Positions 37,580 to 50,158 of a stretch of 64,000 nucleotides of DNA are shown piece by piece. The DNA is from Monilinia fructicola (Eukaryota > Ascomycota > Leotiomycetes > Helotiales > Sclerotiniaceae), in the NCBI GenBank assembly GCA_008692225.1, contig VICG01000007.1, positions 1,275,501 through 1,339,500 of the forward strand, read 5' to 3'. The translations under genes were made by a program, and so were the position numbers. Each line of letters starts with the position of its first letter. The stretch's first letter is position 1. Below the pieces are notes generated by a model. That model worked only from the letters and a program-made list of their open reading frames with translations. It was not told the DNA's origin and made no database searches.

Positions 37580-37990
37580 TCAACTTACTCGAGTATATTA
37601 AGCGAATGGCCTTTCTGCGCTAAAATATACCCATTTCACTTGAAATATCTTTGTGCTATAAACAAATGTACAATATAACGTTTTCAATATATTAAAGACT
37701 TTTCTTAAAAGAATAAAAAAAATTAGATTCTTATAAGCTATAAATTTATTCGTAAAATAATACAACTTTGAGCTAATTATACTTAATTTTATAAATTTTA
37801 CTATAAAGATAATAATAAAATCTACTCGAGTAGTTCTTTAGATTTTCTATTTGATATCTCAATTAGAGAAAATGTTAAAAATTAATTGTAAATCTTTTAC
37901 TATTTTCTGGTATTCATATATTTATTATCTAGTATATCCTTGATACTTTTACTATTATAAAGAATATTATAATTTATCAAAGTAGATGAA
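37580..37990. other. AT-rich block bearing two TACTCGAGTA palindromes
   Basis: A sharp drop in GC relative to its surroundings. Palindromes TACTCGAGTA occur at 37586-37595 and 37823-37832. No terminal inverted repeat was found beyond the palindromes and no coding frame exists. It may be a mutated transposon remnant. Confidence 0.45.
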
Positions 37991-38896
37991 TTTTAGTGTA
38001 CAGGCAAAATATAAGTTGTCTAGTCCTGTAGCAGGTTTGCGGTGATGGCTGTGTGTGAGTGCTAGGGAGATATTGCTGATATATTAGAGGATTGATGAGA
38101 GGAGTATAGGCGGGTGGAAGTCTGGGGTGGCAAGGTTGGCATAATTTATCTGAATGGCGTAGGACTTCACTGTAGGGCAAGGACCAAGATAAAATGGAAC
38201 ATTGGGAAGTTTGATGAAATCAAGGTATAGCCCTAGACCATATTAGCGACCACGCTAATCGATTTTCTGGCAATTGGGCATTTCGAGTAATCTATCATTC
38301 GGACTCAAGCGGAGTGTATCACTTCAAAGAAAGGGCAAACCTCTGGAACTCAGTTCATCATGACCTAATCCCTCAATAACATATGGGAATCACATTGCTT
38401 GCACTTGTAGAACCAAGAGATGGTGTTGTTTTTGAAAACTATTCTCAATTTTCTAGAGGATTTGTTTTTGACACCGTTAAAAGAAAAAGAACTATTCAAG
38501 AAGAGAGGAATTAATCAAGAAAAGAACCAATAAAGAAGAAAGCGTCAAAGCCCAGTTGAATGCTTTTTATCTTCTAGGGCCCGGATCCTTTAAAAAACCA
38601 CCATAATCGGCGTAGCTTCTCTGTCTTTAAGGTGCTCATGGTCTTGATCCCCAAAAAATACAAAAAGGAAAAAGGAAAGAGATGGAAACAGGAGCCCCCT
38701 GCATTCAAACCTCTAACCATCTTTGATATCTCGCGAACTCTCATCGTGCTCAGCCGTCTCAGAGCACACTATGATCGAAACGTGCTTGTGCGAGGTCAGA
38801 TATCAACATGCAATATCCCAATCCCATAAGAAAAAGAGATTGCTGCCGAGATGATGGAGATAAAAGGGTAACAATGGTTCGCAAGAAACCCTCTGA

Positions 38897-39653
38897 TCAA
38901 AAACCAACCAAATCCATCCATTCGGCATAACTGGTCATCAAATACTGTGACCAACGAAGTCGCCTATGCTTATCAAACTCATGCCGCATGACCTCCTCGC
39001 CCGGAGTCCACGACTTCATAAAAATGGCAATATCCAGCTTTTCTTCCTCCGAAAGCTCACTGTAAGTGTATTTCATCAATCCATCACCCCGAGGGCATTT
39101 AAAGAACAATCCACCAAACTTCTTCCTTCGATGTTCAGGCACTGGTTCGACTATTTTATGCACTTGGCTAGGATACCCAGTATACGCCGTCCATACCAAT
39201 AAGCTCAAGTCCACAGACCACAAGTAGCACGGTTTCTGGGTGTTACTGAGAACAGAAAGATCTTGATCGTCAAAGTACTTGTACCCCGCGAGGCCTGCCC
39301 AGTCTTTAAGAACTTGATGAAGCTCCATTACATAGCTCACGGTGTACTGGTCCCAGATTGGAGCGGTGAGTGATATCGTGGCGATTTGCGCGGAGAAGAT
39401 GGTGTAGAAACGATGGCAGGTAAGACCAAGGAGGACAATAGCACTGGGATTTAGATTATCTGCGACGAGGAGTATGATGTCATTGGCGAGGCTGGTAAGA
39501 TTGAGGCCGATTTCTAGAATGCGGTTAGTTTGCTATCGTCATGCTGGGAAATGATATTGCATGATTACCTCCGGACTCTTTCTTTTCCAATGCCATTTTT
39601 CTGTCCTCGGTACTCTGTTCCTTGGGCTCGTTAGCGCTCGTGTGTCTCGCCAT
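38897..39653 (-). CDS. Small F-box-like protein
   Basis: Two minus-strand exons: 39653-39569 and 39513-38897, giving 233 residues. The GTAATC donor and CTAG acceptor, with an ACTAAC branch, join ESGE to IGLNLTS in phase. Residues about 29-65 (LNLTSLANDIILLVADNLNP, then SAIVLLGLTCHRFYTIF) follow the pattern of degenerate fungal F-boxes. F-box proteins recruit substrates to SCF ubiquitin ligases through Skp1. The C-terminal part has no named domain but ends with HRRLRWSQYLMTSYAEWMDL, a stretch like the charged, aromatic ends of similar fungal proteins. A related copy lies at 43111-43952 and a broken one at 51.1-51.6 kb. The F-box call rests on pattern only and the target is unknown. Confidence 0.7.
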
Positions 39654-42600
39654 GGTGTCGATCTTTCTTGGAGTGAAAGTTGTCCTCCTGCTGAAATTAT
39701 CGGTTATTTGATTATGGTTGACAGTGAAATTGTAAGAGTTACTTTTTTATTTTTTATTATTGACTCTTGATTGTTGATTGGTATTGAAGTTATTCTGAAC
39801 AATCGATTCGATCATGTAAGATTTAGATATTAAGGGGCTGAGAAGTGTTTGTCTAGAATGGATGTAGTAATGGATGTAGTTTGGATGTAGTTTTCTCAGA
39901 AAGATTCTATTTAAGCTTCCAGGTTATGGCCGATCACAAAACCGTACAAACTCATAAGCGACAGATGTCTCTAGACATATAAACCATGAATTCTATGGGC
40001 TGTAGGGGAATGTAATTACAGTTGGGCTGTATGCAAGTTCGGTGCTAGTGGCATATTTACGGGTGTTTTCGAAGTACGGTAGATAAGTTCTCTACCCTAT
40101 TTTCCGTCATCATTTTATCTCGAAAACAATCGTTTTAATGTATCAATAACTTTAAGAAAAATGAATATACATATCTTTCGACTCCTTTTCTCTTTATATA
40201 ATCAAAAGTAAAGTATTATATCAAAAATGTATTATTTCATCATATCAAAAGTAAAAAGTTATTTTATTGACACTCTAAAGTAAGTTACTTCTTACATCTC
40301 GCTTTCCCCCCTATTCTATCGCTTTCATTATTAGTTGTATAAAATGGATGATTGCATAATAGTCCTTAAGAAGTTAGTACTAGCTTCTACGGATAGTCCG
40401 TGCAACTCCCTCAACCTGACATCATCCATTTCCCGAAAAATATAATGCCGACAGAGACCATCCATAATGTCGCTCAATATATGGACAGTTTCAGATATCA
40501 GAACATCTTTTTAGGGCTGAGATTGAGTCGCTTCCATCCCATTTTCGAGAAAAACAAAAATTAGAGAATATATCTGAATCTACAGCTCCCAGACCGCAAA
40601 ATCAAAAATTATACTTGGTCGACAGCTTCTTGAATACAGTGATATCTTATCACTGTCGGCGACTATTGCACCCACTTAAAATATGGAAAGGACTCCCATG
40701 TATAAATGCCTTTATCGAGAAGTTAAGTATTCTCTTCAATATTTCAAGGACAGGCGAAAACTGCATGATTCCACAATACAGTCGAGAAGAGTCCAAAATA
40801 AATATAATCTCACAAATAGGATCAGAAACTTTGAAGTCTATCAGTTCGCTTGTTTCAGCCCTGCGAGTGCCCCCTTGGATTGTGCCTGAAAAATGCAATG
40901 ACAGGCCTGGAGGAAAGAAAATCGATGCTAAGTTTCCGAGTTTTCTCATTCATCAAGATTAGAGAGGACTAGACGGGAGTTTGAATGATAGAAGCGACGC
41001 CACTGGGAAAGATGTATGGTTAGAAGGTCCACATGACGGAGGGAATTGATGACTTTGTGGGGCTGCATGTTCAAAACTCTTTCATTGGGTTATGGAAGAT
41101 GCATCTGCATTGCATGACGGTACCTTTGGTTTATGATGGCGCTAATCGCAATACAATTGCTTGACTTTTTACGCCCTCAGTTACGAAATTTATGGTGAAT
41201 AAGAACTTAAAATTGGAAAAAAGAACATAGTGAGAAGATCTATGTGACTAAAAAGAATATACAATGATTCAGGAAGATCAATACGGAATAAGGTTGGTGC
41301 TCAAGATTTTAATACGAAATCTATATAGTTATCATCGCCAGTATCACTCGGTATTTAACGATTCCAAAATCTCTAACAGCCAAGAAAAACTCGTCTTAAC
41401 GTTCATTTTGCATTCTAGACTTCAAAGTCAGATCAAGCCTAGTTCAAAGATACTTGGTAAAACATTTCCCTCCAATATCATGCCAATTTCAATGCTTTTA
41501 TACTAACATTCCGGCAGGAAATCTTACTTCAAAGGTAGCAAAACACAACTTCTATCATAAAGTGAATAATTCAGGAATTGCCTCTTGAGCTCCTTGAAGT
41601 GAACATGAATTATTTTGGCCCTTTATTTGGCGAAAATACTTGGTTTTACTCTTTATTGAGTACATGATGAATTCAAGCGTCAATTTTCAAATGCAATTCC
41701 TCTGTCTTTGGACACCACCAGTGGACATATGTTTGGAGTTCGGCAGATGTGCTACATGCACAATTCAACTCCATAATTCAGCTATATCAATGACTTGCTG
41801 TATAGATAGTTCGTGAAAACAAAGCATTTCAATTTTGCGCATCGTTATCTTGAATTCGCCGAGTCCTGGAATCCTTCAGGGAGAACATCTGACTGGGATG
41901 ATCAATTCTCTATTAGAACTTAGGGGTAGTTATGGCGAAGCAGTCAGCGGCTCAGAGCCTTCAATGAAAAAATTGCTTATTGCATGGTATACTTATGCTT
42001 GTATGCAGAATACATGGTTATTGACCCATCGCAAGTAAGAGATGTCTGGGAAAGAGGTTTATCAGTGTCAATCACCATTCAATATAGCTGGACAAGGATG
42101 GCTTGATAACATGCAAGAAACACCTAGTGCCCATCATTCAGACGTAAGGCTCCTTTTAGAGCTGTAGTTGAAACGGGCATTGGATTGAGTATTGGTGAGT
42201 GTAATAGAAAGTGCCCAGGTGGTCCACTGTCCAGTAGAAAAGAGACTGTTCTTGGAGGACAGTTGGGAATGAGCTGCCTGGAAACTTGAGTGGAAGTGCG
42301 AGATTCTCTCCAATAAATCACCCAGGTAGTGTTATTTGAACAAGAGAAGTCTCTGAAAACCAGTAAGCTGAGGTCAAGGGGGAAAGGACTTCAAGATGAT
42401 TAGTATGAATGTATCTTCCTCTTCACCCTTGCAAGAAGAACCATTGTTCAATGGAGTTTATCAAAATCAGAATTCACTATGAATTTTAATGACAGCAGGA
42501 TATACTCTTCCTCGGCTGAGTAATGAGTCATCGATAATAAACCGCCAGTACCCTTTGTTTGATCAAGTAGGAGGGCATGAAAGACTACAGTCCCGGTCAA

Positions 42601-43110
42601 TCCAAAACCTGACTCTAGTCACAACCATATGAGTAGACCACAGAGGATATGTAAGGTCATAGAATCTATCATTTGAAAAACAATAAACTCAAAGCAATTT
42701 ACGAAAACCAAGGTGTTGGAAAGCCCTTATCGTCAATCAAGCATCGCCATCCCCTTCTGCTAGTTAATTAAGGTTATTTCTCGCTTACCTTTGTTGTTAC
42801 CGAGCGAACAGACTTTAGGTTTCTTGATAAATTCAAACCACTTAGCTTGATCTAAGCTTTTACTTTGATCTTTGTGCTCCTTTGGCAAACTTAAAAGTAT
42901 TTCCGAGAACCTTACTATCAACATGTGGTTAGTTCTCCTTAACATTGGATCAGATGCATAAGAGCAATAACTAATAGGGTGAAACATTTTAGGCGAAACA
43001 ACGTATGCAAAAATTACCTCATTGACAAGAGAGTATCCTATAAGGAATTTAGACTGGCTCAGGACCTGAATAGAGACCTTGCACCTACAAGAAGTATATT
43101 GGAATCAGGG
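39654..43110. other. Gene-poor region with possible gene relics
   Basis: No intact gene is supported. Coding-like stretches remain at about 41829-42107 (+), where two frames read HFNFAHRYLEFAESWNPSG and, in another frame, AYCMVYLCLYAEYMVIDPSQ followed by VRDVWERG. Stops and shifts separate them, as expected of a decayed gene. The 115-codon frame at 40615-40962 has no domain. An AT-rich stretch spans about 40.06-40.34 kb. Confidence 0.45.
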
Positions 43111-43952
43111 ATGAGCGCTGGCGGCCTTGTATTGGGGGGACAATGCATAATGATGGACTCTTTGAGTACGTGATTTTTGTGTAACTTCAATCTCACGCTA
43201 CCAATCTCTTGACTAATCTCTCCCTAAACTCAATAGGTCTCAGCCTAAGCAGAAGATGTATCGAAAGCTTAACCACAGAGCTAAAGGTGGACCTTCTCTT
43301 ACACTGGCTAGATCCAGACTCCGCACTCATTCTTGCTCTGACTGTTCCTCGATTTTATCAAGTCTACAAGAGTCTTTTTCCTGATCCTATCAACCTCAAC
43401 AGGCTTATAAAAGCTATCGCCCATGATACCAGGTACTGGATCGATTACTATACCAGCATGGAGGCCGTTGCTAATTATGATGGACTGAACCCATTGAACC
43501 CATTGAAGTTCAATTTCTGGTATCCGGGATCTCATTACATTTACTACGGCAACATCAAGATTACACATGAGCCAGAGACGCCCGGTAGATCCAAAAAATT
43601 CGGTCGATTCCTGTCTCGTGAGGTTTTTGCCCCCAACAACTCCAATGGATCTACCGACCTCAATGAGCCCGAAAACGTCGCTTTGAAGAAGCTGAAACAA
43701 AGATACTTACAATGCGGGTTGTACAACGCTGTTTTCCTTCGCCTGACTGGAGTGCCTTTGGAGTATCCTCACAATTTGGGGGAGCACGGGTGGAATTCTG
43801 CGGTCATGGAGATGCTGAAGGGGGTGGTAGCTACAATGGATAATCCAGGCTCACTACTCCAGGTGAAGAAGAATGGGCAACTCTGCTTTCCTTGGCCTGG
43901 TAGGTTGAAGAGCTTGATGGCAGATGGCTTGTCAGTCACTCTCAATGAGTAG
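43111..43952 (+). CDS. F-box-like protein
   Basis: Two exons: 43111-43165 and 43237-43952, giving 256 residues. The ATG opens MSAGGLVLGGQCIMMDSLS. A GTACGT donor and CAATAG acceptor with a CTAAAC or CTAAT branch join in phase; the second exon has no ATG at its own beginning, which supports the upstream exon. Residues about 28-65 (CIESLTTELKVDLLLHWLDP, then DSALILALTVPRFYQVYKSLF) match the degenerate fungal F-box pattern of an LP-like start, a helix, a Leu-rich helix and a C/P-x-x-hydrophobic end. This resembles the gene at 38897-39653. The remaining ~190 residues are of unknown fold. It probably acts as a substrate adaptor of an SCF ligase, if the F-box call is right. Confidence 0.7.
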
Positions 43953-44865
43953 ATCGAGATGATAGACTTCCGATCAGATGATGGGTCATAAATGATAATT
44001 ACCTTTGCAAAAACCACCACTGCCCTCTGTTATGACTGAGTTCTAAGTGATGTCTTCACAGACTCAAGCAGAGAAATTGCTAATTCGGCTGTGAGCTAGA
44101 TGTTGAACAAATGATAGACGTACTACATGCATTTGGATAAAGAAGGATTTTATCTTCATTGTACCACTATCGGCAACAAAATCTATGACCTGGAATCATA
44201 AAATCGCTGCTGTAGGACTCAAGCAGATGAATAATGATTGCAGAAATAATATATTCTTCTGTGTGAATGTGTATTATCCTCTAACATATCTGAAGTAACA
44301 GAATTTTGGTTACGAAATCCCGACCATAAAAGCGCTGATTAGTCTACTTATATACTAGATGAGATATCGCGCACATACATTCTGAACTTTTCTATTATGC
44401 CGCTTCGTATACCACACAAACATGCCTCATTGCGTCTGAGCCGTGAAGGAATTGGATGATATCTAGAGAAGATGAGGTTTAGATTGGAGATGCATACTTC
44501 TATTCTGTAATCATGGAATTCTACTTTCGTTATATGACTTTGAGGTGACTACGCCCAGATGAAGATCTGAATTGTCTTGTCCTGACAAGTCTAACTCTGC
44601 TACCTTTTGGTGAATGCAGCGACATGGTGGGATTTTGATTTGAAACTCAGTGATCTTACGAAATTTAAGGCTCGGAAAGTATGTTTTTAATGCTTTCAAC
44701 CATTATTTGCATCATTGGGACAAAATTTCACAGGAATAATCAGAATGCTGAAGGATACTAAACTAAAAAAGATCATATAGCAATGGCAACATCCAACATG
44801 CGTGAAAAACATTGATATTTGTAATCATTTTGATATGCCATAACAATGATTGATTGCAGCAACAA
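43953..44865. other. Convergent intergenic spacer
   Basis: Lies between the 3' ends of the F-box-like gene (+) and the GH47 gene (-). No gene, RNA or repeat is seen. Confidence 0.6.
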
Positions 44866-46798
44866 CTACGTGGGTCTTTTGAGAGGGTGAGCCTCGGTAT
44901 TGAGCACGTATTCGTCTAAGCTGATCAACTCTGGATCGGCAAATATGAGGTAGAAGTATTTCAGAGTTTCAGCCATCCAAAAAGACTCCATTCTATCAGC
45001 CTTTGGTGGGTTTTCTGAAACCGTGCAATCGTCGAGAGCAGCATGCGCGATATCGGTGATGGTATGCTTGATGATATTGTTGAACATTGACCAAGCTCGT
45101 TCTTGCAATTTAGCGTCGCCAGTGATTCGATAAAGTATGAAGATGGACTCTATTGCCTCGGGTCTGCTACTCGTTAGATATATCACTGGAGTGAAAACAG
45201 ATGGACAGATTACCTGAGGATATAGCGACCGTCGTCAAATCTAGTGATGCCGGGTATGAGTCGGTGCTGTTGTATTTTTTCTTGTACCGTTTCATTGCCT
45301 TCAATGTCTTTGTCTATCCTCTGGTGCCACATTTGTTCGTCCCAAGGACAGTAGTTTTCGTCCTTGCATGGAAGAGTATGTATCTTTTCAGCCATAATCC
45401 CAAGTGGCATGGTTTCATACGCCCACAGGCATCCCTCGGTGAGCTTCCTTGCCAGTTCCAGCTCTTTTTCGTTCTCGAAGATCTTGGCACCGATGGCAAC
45501 CATTCCTCCTGCAAAACAGCCCAGATGCTGTGCTTCTCCTTGAGTTTCGAGTTCTGTAACTAGCGTCTTGCCATCACTATCTACATTACCTGGCAAGCGA
45601 ATATCCTCGGCATTTTTCGTCATTGGCCGGAAGAATATGTTGCGTTTCATCGCAGTCATTGAGAACTCATACATTCTTCGATATTGCTGAGTAGCACCTC
45701 CAAGTAGGAGATGTTGCTATGGAGGTTAGTATACTCTTTTATCAACTGCCGGGGAATAGGTTGAAATTACCTTCGGCAAGTATTCATATAATGAGTCGGC
45801 CATGCCACCAATGGTGAAAGCCCAATAATCCGCAAATTGTTTGTCTCTTGCATTCACAATCACTGGCCACATTCCTGGTAGTTTGGACATAGCTTGCTGC
45901 TCATCAAAGATATTCATGATACGTTGCACGGCATCATAATATCGCGGATCCCCTGTAATCTGGCTAAGACGTGTAAATTCGAGCGTTAACGAGCCGATCT
46001 CAGATACGAGAACATTGTCTTCAGCTTCTTGCTTGGCACCACTAGCAGCAACATGGTAGTACCATCGAAGAATTGGAAGGTGGTTAGGAGTATCGAATGC
46101 CTTGTAAAGCATTTCCCCCATCTCCATCGCCTTTCGAAGTAGAACAGGATACTTTTTACCACTTAACTCATAAGCGGAGAGAAAGCCGCCTAAGTATCGA
46201 ATCGTGGTTTCGAAAACATTGATTTGATCAAGAGCGCAAGTACTGAAGTCAATTTTTTGAATAGCTTCGACAGCGATTTTGAACTCCGAATGCATACCCA
46301 TGATCCAAAGGGTATCTAGACGCAAGCTTAGTAATAAAGCATGAAGTTATGAACTATTTACCGACCAAGAGTATCTACCAAGCTTGCAGCCCATCCACCG
46401 AACGGATCCATAGATCCGCCCGACAGAGGCATCACCTCATCTTTCAACCAAGCGTGGCCAGAATAGCCATTCCAGGCATGTGTGAAATTACCCTTGACAG
46501 CGTCAAGCCTAGCTAGTCTCACAGACTTTTCTGCTCGGGTTTCTTTCCGGAATTCATGTTGAATTCTCGGTATGATTGTGGTGGGATTTTCTGGGAGAGG
46601 AATGAAATCAGTAACAGGGAAACTGTGTGGGACCTTTGACCATCGAAATTTGGCTTCTTTATCTTCGAAAGTCGATTGAATTATAGGTTGAGTTTGATCA
46701 TATGATTTCTGGTAGCGCTTAAGCGCGGGTCTTTGGTAAGCAAGAAATAAGAGAAAAATTGCAGCAACGAATGTCAAAGTCTTCCATCTAAAGGACAT
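44866..46798 (-). CDS. GH47 alpha-1,2-mannosidase (class I)
   Basis: Four minus-strand exons: 46798-46366, 46315-45771, 45716-45214 and 45163-44866, giving 592 residues. The introns are 50, 54 and 50 bp, all GT..AG, two with ACTAA branch sites. Class I mannosidases trim alpha-1,2-linked mannose from N-glycans in the ER and Golgi. A single hydrophobic segment at about residues 9-22 makes a type II signal anchor, so the catalytic domain is lumenal. Diagnostic stretches are FTHAWNGYSGHAWLKDE, DPFGGWAASLVDTLDTLWIM (completed across intron 1), INVFETTIRYLGG, GSLTLEFTRLSQITGD, HLGCFAGGM, RPEAIESIFILYRITGD, ESFWMAETLKYFYLIF (Glu553 and Glu559) and LNTEAHP with the calcium-binding Thr583. The acidic catalytic positions expected for GH47 are present. 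The first donor is GTCGGT rather than GTAxGT; it is chosen because it alone gives the conserved DTLDTLW. Confidence 0.95.
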
Positions 46799-47747
46799 AA
46801 TTGTTAGCGATATTGTGCTTTCGCAAAAAGCAAGAGTTAATCGTTTGAGTATAATGAATCGAAGAAAGAACTTGAAAGATTAATACTGGGTAGGTAGGTG
46901 GGTAGATCGAAGTAGAACTAGGTATGTTTAGAAAATGAAGAACTAGAAAGTTCATGCCACCAGCTCACATAAAATGTAGGAAGAGAGTTGCATCCAAAGA
47001 CTCCTGAGTCTTGGAACTTATCAAGCCAAGATTCTGGTTAAATGATGATTTAATTGATTGGATCAAAATCATTTAATGATCAATAATCAGCCTCTATGGG
47101 TGAAAGAGCTTTAAATAATCTTACTGCGGGCGGGGGCCTGGGGTGTCGCAGTAGGTGTTATTTTGCTTCTTATTTACCCTGAATAGCTATAGAGCTGCAT
47201 TTTCTAGCTGAATTAAGCGCCCCTCAACATGAACATGTATATATAAGAACTTTGATCGAATTGTGGCTCTTGATTGGTCAGTTCTTCCCAGCTTCATGGA
47301 CCACCATATGGTTGGTTGACTAACCGTCCAATAGGCCCGTCATGATATGAACAAGGGCAGGATAAGGAGGTTAACCTTGGAAGCTTGTTCTACTCCATAG
47401 TTTTGATCATGGAAAACCTGGAGCACTGGCCAATAAGGTTACAGGTTGAGAGCCTGGAGCTTCATGAAATTACCAACATGTTAGCTTGCAACCAGTATGG
47501 AGAAGGATAAGTATAATAACAACATAATCTCCAGTGAGACATCTAAACCCCTTCCTTTCAATATGCAATCTTTTCCACACCGCCTCGATTAGCGGTGAAT
47601 GTGTTGGTCAGGGTTTCAAAGGGCTGTGTAAATCAACTCTGAGGGAATATACACTTCTCAAACCTTTTGCCGCAGGTTTGTAATCTCCAAGCATCACGAT
47701 TCCTATGACTACGGATGCACATATTTCTTTCTGGTAAAAGAACGGCG
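46799..47747. other. Divergent intergenic spacer
   Basis: Shared upstream region of the GH47 gene (-) and the first surface paralogue (+), presumably holding both promoters. No gene or clear repeat is seen. Confidence 0.6.
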
Positions 47748-48661
47748 ATGAAAGTTTCCATCATTAACCTCTGGTTTGGCATTTCTACCCTCTATGTTAT
47801 TCCGGTACGCGCACAAACTTACGTTTCGTCGACCGTGTGGGTTGTACCCGATGGCAACACGGCGGACTTTTCTAGAACCTACACGGAGGGTATCACTCTT
47901 CAGGTTACTTGGAATTCAGTTCCAGAGGGATATCAGTTTTCTACTCTATCCAATCTATGGGTCACTACGTGGGATTATGAGGCCATCCAATTCAGTCAGC
48001 TACTCACAAGTATAAATGACCATTCACTATCAGTTATATTTCCCCCTTTCTAAGCCATATAGCTTCATCGTACCTTCTATTGACTTTGCTAATGATTTGG
48101 TACGCCATAGAAAATGTAAATACGAACAGCAGCGGCACATATGACTGGACTATTGCAATCCCCGATGATATCTTGAGTAAGAATGCGAAATATGTCCTCC
48201 GGTTCAAGGGCCTTGGCCTTGTGTACAACTCCACCTCTCAAGAGGTCTCAAGCACGGGGTTCTTGATTATTGATGGAGGGCCTTCTTCTTCCTTGACAGA
48301 TTCAGTCACCAAAACATCTTCTACCCAAACAGTTTCATCTGATTCAAGCACAAGTTTCACTGGCACTGCGACAACAGTGCCAGCAACTTCGACAGCGGCA
48401 ATTGCCACAACCTCGGCAACATTCACTTCTATACCTAACTCTAAGGATAGTGGTCTAAGTCGAGGTGCAAAAGCCGGTATTGCTGTTGGTATTGTCGGCG
48501 CGGTTCTGTTGACTGCCGGGTCGGTGTATCTTCTCTTCAGACGGAGGCGTTATACTAAAACTCCTTCACATGAGACTCCGCCATATCCTCCGTCAGATCC
48601 CTCAACGTCTCATGAACCGCCCAAACAGTCTTCCCACTGCATATACGAGCGACGTAGCTGA
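47748..48661 (+). CDS. Secreted/single-pass membrane protein, tandem paralogue 1
   Basis: Exons 47748-48009 and 48111-48661, giving 270 residues. An upstream in-frame ATG exists at 47715, but starting at 47748 gives a clean signal peptide (MKVSIINLWFGISTLYV.., ending near VRAQ) and an exon 1 of 262 nt, exactly as in the neighbouring paralogue. After the signal comes a beta-rich ectodomain of about 110 residues (WVVPDGNTADFSRTY, LQVTWNSVPEGYQF, YDWTIAIPDDILSKNAKYVL). A Ser/Thr-rich stalk follows, likely O-mannosylated, then one membrane helix (AGIAVGIVGAVLLTAGSVYL) and an RRRR stop-transfer with a short Pro-rich tail. This is the architecture of fungal wall-stress or surface sensor proteins; the ectodomain also recalls the KRE9/KNH1-type Ig-like fold. 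Both comparisons are inference. Confidence 0.85.
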
Positions 48662-49270
48662 GATAGGCGGCCATGAAAGAGCAGAATTGCCAGGCAACTA
48701 GGACATTTTGTGAAGTAGATTGTTGCGGATGGATTGGAAGTTGTATGGATGGTGCTTTATCAGCTCAACAAGCGGGATGTATCATGATATACCATGCTGC
48801 AAAGGAATGAGAGTGGTAGAAGATGGTATGATCATCTGGGGTAATTAATGAGTGTGTACATCCACCTGGCCGCCTTTTGATATTTAGACGTATGACTAAT
48901 ACTCATGGCCAATTCTTCTTCGTGCATCTTGAACTGATCTCGCCTGGGAACCTACGATATCAAACAAGTTTTCTATCCGTGAAAGTCCATCGTTCGAATC
49001 AATTCATAGAGTAATCAGTAAGAGAGGCAAAAACATCCTCATGCACTTCTATAGCAGAGGCCTGACCTAGGTTACGATGAACCGGACGATAGACTTTCAT
49101 CTGATGTGTCATTGCCCTAAAGAGAAAACTCGAGAGTAATTATTCACTCGAGACCGCACGCTGACTATAATTTCGTCCAATAGATGAATTTTTCACATCC
49201 ATCTGTGGCTTCTCTATATTGTAATTCCCACAACAAAGAGCAGAAATAATCAACGAAAATATCGATCGCA
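48662..49270. other. Spacer between tandem paralogues
   Basis: About 610 bases between the two surface-protein paralogues; presumably the promoter of the second copy. Nothing else is seen. Confidence 0.6.
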
Positions 49271-50158
49271 ATGATATTTTACATGTTCAGATTGATTCTT
49301 GGTACCTGTATCCTTCGTTTTTTAGCAGTTCAAGCACAAGACACAGCAATCATGTCTACTTGGGTTATTCCAAATGGCACTGCGCCAGACTTCTCCTCGA
49401 CTTTCAACCAAAGCAGTGAGCTTCAAATTGTCTGGAACTCAATTGACCCAAATAGCTTTGAAAACACTCTATCCACTCTCTGGGTGACAACGTTTGATTT
49501 TGACACTACGTCGTTCAGTCAGCTACTCGCAGGTATGATCATGCGCGACAAAACATTCTTCTCTGGTCTTTGGATGCAGAATCTTTCAATACTCTCTTGC
49601 TAATGATTTTCTGGTTCTATAGAAAATGTGGATACGAAAGACAATGGCATATTCCACTGGACTATTGCAATCCCGTCAGATGTTCTAAGCACCGCGGCCA
49701 AATATGTGCTTCGATTCAAAGATCGCAATCCTGAGTATAATGCAAGCTCCGAGCAAGACCCAAGTCCTGGATTTATCATCATAAATGGAGATGCTATGTC
49801 ATCCTCCTCCTCCTCTTCCTCCTCTTCTTCTTCTTCGACTATCAATCCCACTACCACCATAACAACAACCTCAGTGATATCAACCACGGGATCAACTACG
49901 ACACCAACAGCCTCCGCGATGCCGCATGATTCTAGCCATGGGATTTCGAATGGTGCTATTGCAGGTATTGCAGTCGTTGCTGCTGGTGCGTTTATCTTGA
50001 TTCTTTGGCTGACACAATTTCTGTACAAACGCAGACAGCTTGAGAGAAAGTCTTCAACCTGCGATGCAGCACCGAAGCAACAGCCCACTTATTTCCAGGA
50101 TGGTCCGACCCATATCAGCGATGGGAGAGACCAATGGAGTTGGAAGCGACTGGACTAA
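49271..50158 (+). CDS. Secreted/single-pass membrane protein, tandem paralogue 2
   Basis: Exons 49271-49532 and 49623-50158, giving 265 residues. It has the same exon 1 length (262 nt), intron phase and intron branch (TGCTAATGATTT) as the upstream paralogue. Signal peptide MIFYMFRLILGTCILRFLAV, ectodomain with STWVIPNGTAPDFSSTF, LQIVWNSIDPNSFENTL and FHWTIAIPSDVLSTAAKYVL, then an uninterrupted run of 13 Ser followed by a Thr-rich stalk. One membrane helix follows (GAIAGIAVVAAGAFILILWL), then a basic KRRQLERK and a polar tail of about 40 residues that differs from paralogue 1. The ectodomain is better conserved between copies than the stalk or tail. The same surface-sensor interpretation applies, and the ligand is unknown. 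Confidence 0.87.

Larger units (their letters stand above)
36085..38896. other. Intergenic region, simple repeats and AT-rich block
   Basis: No gene is supported. Frames at 36570-37263 on both strands overlap microsatellites and are spurious. An AT-rich block at about 37.58-37.99 kb is described separately. The remainder up to the 3' end of the F-box-like gene at 38897 shows nothing recognisable. Confidence 0.55.

Noticed and set aside
37586..37832. AT-rich block between two TACTCGAGTA palindromes as a transposon with inverted ends
   Set aside because: Sequence inside the palindromes shows no terminal inverted similarity, so only the palindromes themselves are reported.
40615..40962. 115-codon plus frame with an overlapping 99-codon minus frame
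   Set aside because: Neither translation shows a domain or splice context; mutual shadows in an AT-leaning region.
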